Part shown: positions 33,108 through 44,395 of the stretch, piece by piece
Layout of the letters: the number at the start of each line of letters is the position of its first letter
Position numbering within the stretch: position 1 is the first letter of the stretch
Source of the DNA: Rosa chinensis
Lineage: Eukaryota > Streptophyta > Magnoliopsida > Rosales > Rosaceae
DNA: 64,000 nucleotides
Direction of reading: 5' to 3'
Assembly: GCF_002994745.2 (NCBI RefSeq)
Contig: NC_037092.1
Location: forward strand, 80,546,824 to 80,610,823
Notes under the pieces: model-generated
What the model saw: the letters and a program-made list of their open reading frames with translations, nothing else
What the model was told of the DNA's origin: nothing
Database searches by the model: none
Translations under genes and position numbers: made by a program

Positions 33108-34583
33108 TTAATGGCCGAAAAGTAGAGCACGAGGCATAGTTTTCGGCGAATATCTTATCTCAACGGGTGTGAGGATTCTGCTCAAATAATGGATGGCTTG
33201 CTCTTTTCCTTGATCATTGTCTTGAGCCAACATGCTCCCAATCGATTCAGATGTGGCCGCTATGTAGAGCTTCAACGGCTTTCCTTTCTGTGGAGGCACT
33301 AACACTGGGGGTTGTGTTAAATACTTCTTGAGTTCGTCAAAATCTTGTTGGTGCTCTGGCTCCCACTTGTATTCATCTCCAATTTTCAACTTAAGTAGAG
33401 AAGAGAAAGGCCGAAGTTTACCGGCCAAGTTAGAGATGAATCGTCTGAGAAAATTAACTTGACCAAGGAATGATTGTAGATGCTTTTTGTTAGAAGGGGC
33501 GGGTGCATCGATAATGGCTTTAGCCTTATTCTTGTCGACCTCAATTCCCCGCTGGTGAATGAGAAAACCTAGAAAATTCCCCGCTGATACTCCGAAAACA
33601 CACTTTTTGGGGTTCATTTTAAGTTTATGTTTTCGCATACGTTTGAATGTTTGCTTAAGATCGGCTAGATGTTCTGATCGGGTTTTTGATTTAACAACCA
33701 CGTCATCTATGTACACCTCTACGGTTTTGCCAATTAAATCGTGAAAAATGGCATTCATGGCCCTCTGGTAAGTTGCTCCGGCATTCTTTAAGCCGAAAGG
33801 CATCACTACCCATTCAAAGGTTCCAACAAAGCCTGGGCATCTGAAGGCGGTTTTATGGACATCTTCTTCGGCTACAAATATTTGATTATAGCCGGCATGA
33901 CCATCCATGAAAGATAATATTTCATGTTTGGCCGCTCCATCAATTAAGAGATCGGCCATTGGCATAGGATATTCATCTTTTGGAGTTGCTAAATTTAAGT
34001 TTCTGAAGTCAACGCATACTCTCATCATGCCATTTTTCTTTCTTACAGGGACAGCGTTGGAAACCCATTCCACATATCTAGCAGGTCTAATAAATTTAGC
34101 ATGTAGTAATCGTTCAATTTCCTCTTTCATTTCAATTTGTACCTCGGCGGAACATCGCCGAGGAGCTTGTTTGTAAGGTTTACAATCATCTCTAAGAGGT
34201 AATACATGTTCTACTAAGCTTCTATCGAGCCGGGGCATCTCATGGTACTCCCATGCAAAACAATCCTTATATTCTCGTAATAAAGCCTCCATCACTGCTC
34301 GCAGTTCTGGATCGAGAAGTCTACTGATAGAGATCAGCCGAGGGTTATCTTCATCTCCCAAGTTGATTTGGTCTACAGGATCTTGAGTTTCGACTTCGGT
34401 ATCTTCTAATTCGGCCGGGGCTGGGCTGATATCTTCCAACTGCAGTTCTTCTTCCTGTTGTTCTGTAATATATTCCATTAAGTTGATGGCCGAGTTAGAC
34501 TTGGTAGTCCTGTCGGCCCAATAGGCCAGCAAACGTCCTAAAATAGATCGGACTGCGGCTTTCTTTCTAGAGACCTTGGGTCT
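33108..34583 (-). pseudogene. E1 reverse transcriptase and RNase H
   Basis: 474 residues uninterrupted (34532 to 33108), preceded in the same frame by a short link after a TAG at 34584. Contains the RT fingers (FIRPARYVEWVSN, MRVCVDFRNLN), the catalytic VYIDDVVV box, FLGFLIHQRGIEV and the start of RNase H. The frame ends early near 33135, where a frameshift separates it from the following part. Confidence 0.9.
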
Positions 34584-35360
34584 CTAGACATTGATATTAT
34601 CCTTGAAGAGGTCAACCAGGGTTGGACGCTCTGCATCTTGCAAAATATCCTCACTCCCTAGGTTGAAAATTTTCTGGGCCGTAACTTGGGTAGGTCGACC
34701 CTTGCTATCTCGTCCACTGAAAGTGAAATAACCAATATCGTCTTCATAAAACCTTGCTTCTACTATATTGGTGGATGCTTGAAATGGATTATTATCTGCT
34801 GGAATGACCTCAATTTTGTCGCCATGCCAGAAGATCAAAACTTGATGCAGGGAAGAAGGTACACACATGTTCTGGTGAATCCAATCGCGGCCAAGCAATG
34901 CATTGTAATGAGCAGATGAATCGACCACGAAGAAAGCCGTCATGTTTGTCTTTTCGCCCACAATGACATCGAGGGGGAGGATACCTCGTGGCCTACTCTT
35001 ATCTCCAGAGAAGTTGCTCACTGTAATGTCCGAAGGTAGCAAATCGGATTCAGTTCTGCGTAATTTCTTCATAACGGCTGTAGGTAACACATTGACTGCT
35101 GCACCATTGTCCACCAAAACTTTCGTTATTAGATATCCCTCTATGTAAGCCTTGATGTATAACGGCTTCAAATGTTGAGCCATTTTGGCCGTTGGTTTTG
35201 TGAGTACCACACGGCCGTCTTCATCCTTCAACTGGGCAATGACTTCATCAATCTCAAATTGAGGTTGTTGATCGGCAACAAAGTCGCCGATCAGTTCATT
35301 TGACTGACCTGGTTGAGCTTTGAGTTCTGAAGGTAGGACATAAACCATGTTGATGTCCAT
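34584..35360 (-). pseudogene. E1 protease region
   Basis: Aspartic protease of retroviral type: KVLVDNGAAVNVLP, in which the active-site DSG appears as DNG, followed by ALLGRDWIH, the usual downstream motif of Gypsy proteases. A frameshift near 35345 separates it from the linker frame upstream, and a TAG at 34584 from reverse transcriptase. Confidence 0.85.
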
Positions 35361-37490
35361 TGTATACCTTCTCCTTTTCCAAAGGCGGCCTCGCCCTTAT
35401 AAAATGGAGATAAGGTTTCTATGTCCAAAGCTGTGTCATCCCCAATGTCGTAGTCGAGTCCAGTCTCATTATCATAGTCACCTTGTTCCTCTTCTTCCCC
35501 ATAATCGTCTTCCTCATCACCCTCGTCACCATAATCGTCTTGCTTACCATTGTTCGTGGCAGCACCTTCTACCATTTCTTCATCCTTCAACTGCTGATTA
35601 AGACTGGCTTGTTCTTTCTTCAATTCTTCGATGGCCCTAGTTGTCAGCTTGGTGGATGCCTTCTCTGTCTCTACTTGCCACTCGATTGCACGAGCCCGCA
35701 AGTATTTGGACAAATTATCTAGTAATTTGCTCTCGGTCGATGTGAATCCATAAATCTCAGCAGCTGGATGTTGTTTATGGTAGGTGTGGAGGTAAGTCAG
35801 GTCAGCATCAGAAATAGGTAAGTTATCAGTATTGGCTTCTAGCTTACAATTCTCCATCATTGCCTGATAACTGATTTTTAAGCCAATGCTAGAATCTTCA
35901 GTGATGAGGTATGACTCTGAAGACAGATCCTTTTCCAACATTTTCATCATCGCGCTTTCCTCCTCAGTTAGGCCATAAGTGGCCAATGCTGAATACATCC
36001 TATGATATTTTTTCATCATCCCCAGATCTTGATTTGAGAACGGCGGATCCTGTCCTTTCAGTACTCTTATGGTAGGGAATTTTCCATTTGGCGTCTTATC
36101 CATAGCCGCCTTCTGTACTTCCTTCTGTTGTTCAATATCCTTAGCTTTGGCATCGGCTTTCGCTTGCTCTTCAGTTGCGAAGTCTTTCTTTTCTAAATAA
36201 TCATCAAGTTCCCTTGCGAGCTGGACCTCTTCTGGCGTTATTCCATAAGTTTCCTCACCCGAGTGACTTCTATGAAAACATCTAAGGAAATGAAAGTCAG
36301 CTTCTGAAACTGGAATTTGAGCGACTATATCCTTCTTTTGGATTCCTTTGCAATGTGCTTGATACAAAGCTTTTAAACCAGGTGTAATGAATCGGCTATG
36401 GAAACCCTACTGAATCAGAGCATGATCGGCATCAGAATTTGCTACTATTGTATTGAGAATATAGTCTTGACTCCTTGGAAGCCCATAAATTGCAAGGGCT
36501 GAATGTTTCTGGTGAAACTTTCTCATTGTTTCTAATTCAGCCAACTTAAATGGAGGGTTGAGATGTTTGAAGACCTTAACCCCTCCTTCAGTAAATCGCA
36601 GATGGGGGTAGCTTTGGGAAGCTAAGGACATTTTCAAAATGGTCACCGATGGTCTCAAGTTCCATAGGTTCTCCTGAATCCTTATGAAAGTCCTTTCTTA
36701 TTATAGGGGCTTCTTTGTTATCTGCTTCAGTAGAGCGTCTGACTTCCTGCCCTTCTGACCCTTGCTGCCTTGCGGCCGCCACTTCCCTTTGCATACGCCT
36801 CTTTTGAGTTTTTGTCAAAGGGGAAAATGGCTTATCTCTGGCCGCTCGGCCATACCACCTATTATCATGAGTAACTGGTGGCCGATATGTCCTATAAGGT
36901 CTTCAGCCTCTATTTCTAGCTAAGTAATCTTAGTCATAAAATCAATCATCTTGGTCAAAACTTGATCGTCGTCGGCCATTGAAACCATCAGCAAAATTTC
37001 CCTCAAGATCATCATCTTCAAAAGTCAACCTTCTCCTCACCGAAAGTCGTCCGCTTCCGGTGTTTTCAGATTCCTTTATTCTCTTAAACACACTTTGGGA
37101 AGTTTGTTGTCCCTGATAATATCCCTTGGGATTGTGAGGGCCAAAGAGTTTAAGTACTTCATCCTCGGCCAAATTGGCCATGGGAGTCCCCAATTCATTG
37201 CCAGCATGTTTCCCTCCTGAGTCTCTCTTCTTACTTTCTTCACAATTAGTTGAGGCTTTTAACCCAGGCTTTACCTGTTGATCAGTAGCTAACTCTTGGT
37301 TCTTGATTTGTAGAAGATTATTGAGGGTTACCTCACAGTTGCAACGGCTGCACAGAATCACAGCACTGGCCGGCGGTACTTTTGAAGTAGATGACGATGA
37401 GGCCTTCAAAGCCGGTGGCATTGTCATATCGTATGCATCCTCATCCTGACTATCATAAACTGGCTCCCTTCTCTGGTCACGAAACAATAC
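35341..37490 (-). pseudogene. E1 gag-protease linker with four repeats of a Y-G motif domain
   Basis: Between gag and protease lies about 700 residues of unrecognised protein in two frames (37487 to about 36600, then 36658 to about 35341), with stops near 36942 and at 36407. The second part contains four copies of a 40-45 residue segment centred on HSALAIYGLP (36556-36449), HSGEETYGITPEE (36313-36188), YSALATYGLTEEE (36046-35918) and HPAAEIYGFTSTE (35818-35690). All share P-x-S/K-x-x-[DE]-[LF]-x-x-[ML]-[RKH]-x-[FY]-H then x-x-x-YG. Copies 1 and 3 resemble each other, as do 2 and 4 (both linked to GLK-x-x-YQA), so a two-domain block was duplicated. After it comes a strongly acidic Asp/Glu/Tyr/Gly stretch. 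No known domain was recognised. Confidence 0.75.
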
Positions 37491-39029
37491 CTCCTTCGGG
37501 CCCTAGGATCAGACAAGTTCATATTTGGCCAATTCCTCCTGTGACCTCTTGGGAAGTTGACGTACACCATGTTGACTGGAAAAGGGTCGGTATCGACAAG
37601 CTGAGCTGGTTTGCTCGTCTCTGGAAACTTCAGCTTTCCTTTTTCGATGAGATCCTGCAAAGCATCACGGTAAACCACACAATTGTTAGTAGAATGCTTC
37701 CAAGAATTGTGAAATTTACAATAAGACTTATTTCTAGTTTCATCGGCCTTAGGTATAACATGGCAGTTTGGCAATTTAATTACTTTCTCAGCAAGAAGTT
37801 GATCAAAAATTACGTCAGCCATTGTGATATCAAAAGTGTAAGTGCGAGCAGGTGTCAATCTTAAAGGTGTGCCATCTTTGGTATGGTAGGTTATTGGCTG
37901 AGCTTTATCCTTGATTGGGTTTGTTGGCTTTGCAGGGGCTTTACAAACCACTGGCTTGTTTACAAATAGTTCGGCAGCATTGATCTCGGCCGAATATTCT
38001 TCCTCGACCTTCAAACCTTGGAAATTGGCCCCCACAACATGAACAGTAGGGTTCTTATAATAAGTTCCCTTTGAGGCTGATCTGGCTTGAGTCTCTTCTC
38101 TAATGATTGCCTCATATCTAGCCACGCTAGTGGTTAATTCAAAGATGTCTCTAATATCAACTCCCTCATATTTCTTGCGCAACTCGTAATTTAGACCTTG
38201 TTGAGCTATCAGGACAAATTCTAGCTCCCCCAAATTAACTCTGCACTTGTTTCTTGCGGCCTTAAATCTATCCAAGAAATCTTGGGCCGACTCATGTGCT
38301 GCTTGATACATTTTTGCTAAATCAGCGATTGTGACTTCTGGTTCGGCTCTGTAGAATTGCTCATGGAAAGCTCTTTCCATGTCGGCCCAGTTTTGAATAG
38401 AATTAGGAGCCAAGTTGACATACCAAGCATGAGCAGGGCCGGTCAGTAAGTTCTCAAACCACTTCAACTTCAAATCGTCATCTCTAGAATGCTCAGCACA
38501 TCGCGCGGTGAACCGGGAAATATGTGCTATAGTTGATTGGTAATCATCTCCACTGAATAAAGGAAAGTCGGGAAATTTGAATCCCCTCGGATAGTCTCTG
38601 TTTTCAACCCTTTCCGGATATGGTTTGGTGTATCTCGGCCTGGCCGTTCTTCTAGGAGCCGGCCCTACAGTTTCTTCACAGATTCTCCTTATTTCTTCGA
38701 CTGTTAACCCATTCCTAGGTGGATTTTGTCCTCCTAAACCGTTGTTGTTATTTATTGGCTGTTGCAGGTAATTATTGGCCATTCCAAATTGGGGTTGAGC
38801 TTGAAACGGCTGTCCACCAATAGGAAACTAAGCTAGTGGCTATGGAACATAAGCATGAGCTTGCTGCCATGGAGGTTGAAATGCTTGGTTGAGTTGGCCT
38901 TGTTGATTTTGTATCAGCAAGGTTTGCAAAGTGTTCTGACCATTCACCATAGCCGCCATTGTTTGGTTCAGTTGCTCAAGAGATGTTTGCAATCCTCCGA
39001 TTGATCGGTTAGTATTCTCTCCCAAAACA
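37491..39029 (-). pseudogene. E1 gag, capsid part
   Basis: One frame with two stops near 38830 and a frameshift near 37490-37500 at its end. Contains a Gln-rich start, then the Gypsy capsid domain (FPLFSGDD, WFENLLTGPAHAWY, F-H-E-Q-F, L-A-K-M-Y, A-R-N-K-C) and a late knuckle CKFHNSWKHSTNNC. The upstream part of the same gene is found at 53240-53850, on the far side of a 14.2-kb insertion. Confidence 0.88.
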
Positions 39030-39170
39030 GTAGCTAACAGGACCCGCCCCGGATTTCACTCTGAAATCCGAAGTGGACCTGCGGGGCCCACCTTAGAAGA
39101 AATTTTTCCAAAAATTTGGCAGAACTTCCCTTAAAGTGGACAACCCAAAACCTGTAGAAAGAAAATTTAC

Positions 39171-39580
39171 CACTAGTACAAAAATTGAATCAGACGACGG
39201 CTAAAAACTGTCGTCTGATGCGGAGCTGACTGTCGTATATCTCGCTACTGTCTGATGAAACATGATTTAGAGAACTGTCGTCTGAAGAACTCGGCATCCA
39301 TGTCGATAGCATGTCGACAGGCTGTCGATAGCTGGTCGACATCATTAACTGTCGTGTGAACATCACTCAGACGACGGGCAACTTAAGAACCCGTTGTGTG
39401 ACTATGATTCAGAAGTCATTTTTTTTGTTATAACTGTTGTGTGATTGTGATTCAGAAGTCTTTTTTTTTTTTTTTTTTTTTTTATAACTGTTGTGTGACT
39501 GTTATTCACACAACTAAAACATTGATTGCATCTGTGATCAATATTAGTCTCACACAACAGTTTTTATTGTATGCCTGTTG
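39171..39580. repeat. Left terminal and subterminal repeats of the CACTA element
   Basis: After the inverted repeat, variants of AACTGTYGTCTGA, CAGACGAC and AACTGTTGTGTGA occur about ten times in both orientations, the usual binding array for the CACTA DNA-binding protein. A poly-T run interrupts at 39464-39483. Confidence 0.85.
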
Positions 39581-39877
39581 TGAACATTGTGTACGCACAG
39601 CAGAAAATGAAATCAAAAATTACCATATGAACAGTAATGACCAATATATAACTAATATTGTTATAATCCACATAATTATACTGAAATGTATTACACAATA
39701 TTGCCAAAAAGGAGCACTGTATTACTCCATGCCAACACCAAAATATGGAGCACATCTATACTACTCCACTAGCAAAATAAGTGAAGAAATGCACTTTAAA
39801 TTGTCACTTTGGAGCACAAAAATACATTTCTAGCCTATTTCACTTCACAGCTTCTAGGGCATGAGCAATTGCATACA

Positions 39878-42800
39878 TTACAGCTTGAGGATGTTCTTCA
39901 ACACATAACTTGCAAGCTCATTACGCACTTCATCAATTTCCACTTGACCATAAACATGGTTGGCTCTCCTAGCCCACTGTAATAGTTTGAAAATAACAAT
40001 GAAATAAATGCCATCTGATGAACTAAAACAAAACTATTTTGAAAAACTAATAGCAAACATCCAAATTAAGAAGTTTCATGCAGTTACCTTATCTGCAAAT
40101 GACAAGTTTGTATCATGGATGATATCCCTCATATATCTCATCACAAAATAGCCACACTGTTTGTCGTTTGGCTGTGATGGAATACCCTAAAAAATAGACA
40201 GCACTCACCATCATTCAACAACATACATATACTACTATAATTATTGACTGAATCATTATTCAAAAGGAAATAACTATGTCGAACACTACTTACTGCCATG
40301 TTCTTCCATTGAATAGAGCTCCGTCCTTTCTTGTTGCATTCCCCTTTAAACATTGATATATCACTATATAAAAGCATACCAACATAAGAACCAACAATAT
40401 ATAAGCTCTCTGCTGACCAACATTAGAAAGGACTGACAATATATAAACAATCATTAAGCAATATCTTACGTGTCAACAATATCTTTCCATTCTTCGCCCG
40501 GAAGGCGTCTTCTCAATGGATCCATAAAATAGACAGTCTCATTGTCCGGATTGATCACAGTCAACATCCAATGAACACTATAATTCATTAAAATTATTTT
40601 AGGGAAATATCCATGTGCATGTAATAGCGGCAATCTATCATATGAATAACAAAGGCTTAGTTTAAGCAAACACATACAATGCATTGTAAGGCAACAAGAA
40701 AATCTGATTTGGAGAAGCACTTATCAGGCGATCTTTTATACTTCGGGACCTCATTGTTGCACTCCCACACCCTTTCTCACCAATCAATGCTGGGTCAATG
40801 AAACCAACCATGTCTAGCATTTTGGATTCTTTAAGTACATCATGCAAGTACCTACAGCAACATCAACAGCAACAGAAACATGCACGTATGACATACTAAT
40901 ATATAACCAAGAAAGGTTCTGAATTTGGGATAAACATGCATAAATATCATTGAATTTCATGTTAAGAAGCATAAATTTACCTCATATACAGCACTATAAG
41001 GGTTCCTGTTACTTTTGTCATGGTTGCAAGCCTCGTAACATCTAAGTCAAGTAGATAGCTCTTGGCATTAATACCAAACACATGATCTTCTTTATAAAAG
41101 AAAATAGCCTTTCCATCTTTGAGCCCTTCTTTTCCCCACACACATAACCTCTGCAATGCAGTTGGCAAGCTTGATTCGAGTGACAACAAGCCAAACTCTT
41201 CTTCTGAATCTTGCATAAACTGGTTTTTTTTCTTCTTCCTACTTGCTTTAGCACTTGTTTTTGTCTAAATGAAGAGTTAACAATACAATTAACAATAGGA
41301 TAATCCTCACAATATCTAAATAAAAATATACTGATCACATACAAGTATATATACCTTTTCATCAAATATGATCAAGTTTTTCGACCACATTACCCAGCTT
41401 CCCATAGCTTACTTCACTGTCTTGATCTCATCTTCTACAACAAATGGAATCAGAGCATTTTCTTCCAAAGCAGCATAAACAGAAACACGCAATCTATCAT
41501 CTCCCAATGGAGTCCCATGACAAACTTCTAAGGGACCATCGCTTGTGATAACCGTTGCAAAAGCAACAATATGGTCAGATGAACCCAATGCTAACTTGCA
41601 TTTCTTCTCCATAGGATTTACCTATACCAACAATCAGTAAATAACAATACACACATTAAAATGAATACAATGATATGTAGAAACTTGTGCATCAATAAAA
41701 GAACAATCAGCTTTCCACACGAGTAGTCAATCTACAAGTTTTGATTGCTAATCTTATAAACATTCCTACTATAATTGAAATGTAATAGAATGATTCAGTT
41801 CTAAACCTTAACTCCATAAATTACCCATCAAGCTAGGATTGAATCACACACATTCAACTAGAACAATATGTATCTTTATAATGCACGTAAATATACCTTT
41901 CTTTTTTTCTCTAGGAGGGTCAAATCAACTGATTCTATTTCCTCTGTAACATTCTTCATTGCATCAACATGCAACTGATTCTTCCCAGCATTATCTTCAT
42001 CTTCAAGTTCTCCAATTGCTGCTTTAAAGTCAATGTTGGACTGCTTGACCTTTAAAGTCTTCTTCCTCCCTTTTTGCGCCAACTTACTCTCCATCACATC
42101 CAAAACTTTTGTCACTTCAGAAACTATCGCTCCCTTTTTAGTGTCTTTTTTGTTAGCAATCTTGAGACGCCGATCTGCCGCATGTGAACAGCTTGCTTAG
42201 CCAGATGTGTGTTCTTGTACTACAACTTTTCCTTCTTCAATAGTGGGAGCTACCTCAGGGAAGGTTACAGGAACCCTTGCTTCCAATTGTTCAATCCTAG
42301 AAAGCAACAATGCCCTTTCAGATGCCATTATCTTTTCCCTTTCTTCAGCTGCTATATTTTCCCTCTCTTCAGCCGCTATCTTTTCCCTCTCTTCGATCGC
42401 TATCTTTTTCCTCTCTTCGGCAGCTATCTTTTCCCTCTCTTCGGCAGCTATCTTTTCCCTCTCTTCAGCATATATCTTTTCTCTCAACTCATCCTCCAAC
42501 TTCTGTTTCTCCTCTTCAAGTATCTGCCTCGCGCTTTGTCTCATCGACTCATTAACGCTCTCTTTTCTGCGTTTTGGGAGGTGGAAGTATCCATTTGGGT
42601 TAGAAACATAACCCCCCATGCCTCTAACTCTTCCAGTGTGCTCCAGAGTCCCCAAAGCTAATGTCAGCACATCATTACTTCCATTTATAGTCAATTCTCC
42701 ATCTCGTTCCTTACGTTTCAGTGTGTCCTACCATATGCAATATAGGCTTCAAGTTAAAACTCAGAAATTCAATACCGAACTAGAATAGCAAAATGAAACA

Positions 42801-43936
42801 AGTATAAAGTACATACAATTTTTTTAGCAGTCTCTTTAATCGCATCACGTTTAAAAGTTCCCTGTTTCGTTTGGCGTCCCTTGACCCAAAGCATTGCTCT
42901 ATCAATTTCCTCCTCCGGCACTGTTTTAGTCTATGTACAACAAAGCTTGATCTTATTAGTTTTACATTAAACAGACTATATGATGTAGCCTATAATTAAA
43001 TATATGCAGAAACTTTTACTAACCAGCTCTTCTCTCAATCTTGCATATCCCTTACGCGACATATGGTGGTCATATACATTCATGCGACGCTTTTCCTTTT
43101 GATCCTCATGCAATTTCTGCATTTCATTTACATAAATAAGCACACATCAATACAATTAGTCATTCTGAAATGTAGTTTAAAATATGATCAGGAAACTAAC
43201 CAAAAATTTTGGGCTTGTCCTTTCCTTTACAAATGCAGTCCAGGCATCAACACTTATAAACCTATAGTCATCTGGGGGAAACTTTAAAGATTCAGGATCA
43301 TCTAAATATGGAATTACATACAATGTTGTGAGTCTTGACTTAAATTCCCTCCATTTGGTTCCAGCAGATTTTAACACCATCTTCTTGCATTTGGGTCCCA
43401 ATACGAAGGACGTCTATATAAATAGAAGATCAACAATAAAAAAGAATCAGTGGCATGAATAATATTACATTCTACTTCTAACATGAAAACCTCACTAATA
43501 ATTAATCAACACTTACCAAAACAGTCTCCCAAAGATTGGTTTTTTTCGTCTTGGATACACCAGGCCAAGATGCTATAGAAATTGGGATATTGGTTCTTGC
43601 CAAAACACCAATATAGGATTGCAACTTGTCTGCATTTTTCCCTATTGGATCCCCATTCTTATCAAACTCGACTACAAGTCTCTTTTTCAGAACCTTGCCG
43701 GTTGTCACCTTGGACATTGTAACGCGGTGATGCTTGAGCAATTTCAACCCTCCAGTACATCCATCATCTACCTCAGATTCTGTCTTCCTCTTCCCATGTT
43801 TTTTTCTTTTACTCACACTTGCAGCAGAATTTGAAATAGAGTCCTTATCCTTGGTCTTTGAAGACTTCAACTTCCGTACTTTGTGCGACTTTGAACTCTT
43901 TTTGGTTGGTGTTGAGACAGCCTTTGAATGCACCAT
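39878..43936 (-). pseudogene. CACTA second gene: plant transposase (Ptta/En/Spm)-like with C-terminal Ulp1-type cysteine protease
   Basis: About twelve exons. The start exon (ATG at 43936 to 43517) ends in NIPISIASWPGVSKTKKTN; the next has SAGTKWREFKSRLT, both typical of the Ptta/En/Spm transposase-associated family. A later exon has seven near-identical EEREKIAA coiled-coil repeats (24-bp DNA repeats at 42325-42490). The 3' exons form a Ulp1/SUMO-protease-like domain: His in VHWMLTVINP (codon 40571-40573), Asp in YFMDPLRRR, Gln-Cys in NDKQCGYFVMRY (Cys codon 40154-40156), stop at 39878. All catalytic residues are there. Two in-frame stops (42197, 41409) break the gene unless they fall in unseen introns. 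Ulp1-like domains are known in plant CACTA and Mutator elements. Confidence 0.75.
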
Positions 43937-44395
43937 TATCTGTACCAATTAAAACAAATCAGTGCTCATCCAAGTATATTCAAATAAAAACCATAGCTTT
44001 CATCATCCAAGTACATTCAAGATTAAATACAATCAGTCACTGCCATATACATTCAATTTTCTGTACCAATTAAAACAAATTAGTGCTCATCCAAGTATAT
44101 TCAAATAAAAACCATAGCTTTCATCATCCAAGTAAATTCAAGATTAAATACAATCAGTCACTGCCATATACATTCAATTAAAAGTCATCCAAGTACATTC
44201 AAGATTAAAACAATCAGTCACTGCCATATACATTCAATTAAAAGTCATCCAAGTACATTCAAGATTAAAACAATCAGTAACTACCATATGCATTCCAGTA
44301 AAAATCAACCAAGTACATTCTATTAGAAACCATAGCTTTCATCATCCAAGTACATTCAAGTAAAAATCAACCAAGTACATTCAATTAAAAACAAA
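43937..44395. repeat. Tandem repeats between the two CACTA genes
   Basis: A 60-bp unit (CAATCAGTCACTGCCATATA onward) and a larger 121-bp unit starting CTGTACCAATTAAAACAAAT recur. Non-coding; lies between the stop of the transposase gene and the start of the second gene. Confidence 0.85.

Noticed and set aside
42207..42661. Plus-strand frames of 134-150 residues
   Set aside because: Shadow of the EEREKIAA coding repeats on the minus strand; low-complexity Ser/Phe/Leu strings.
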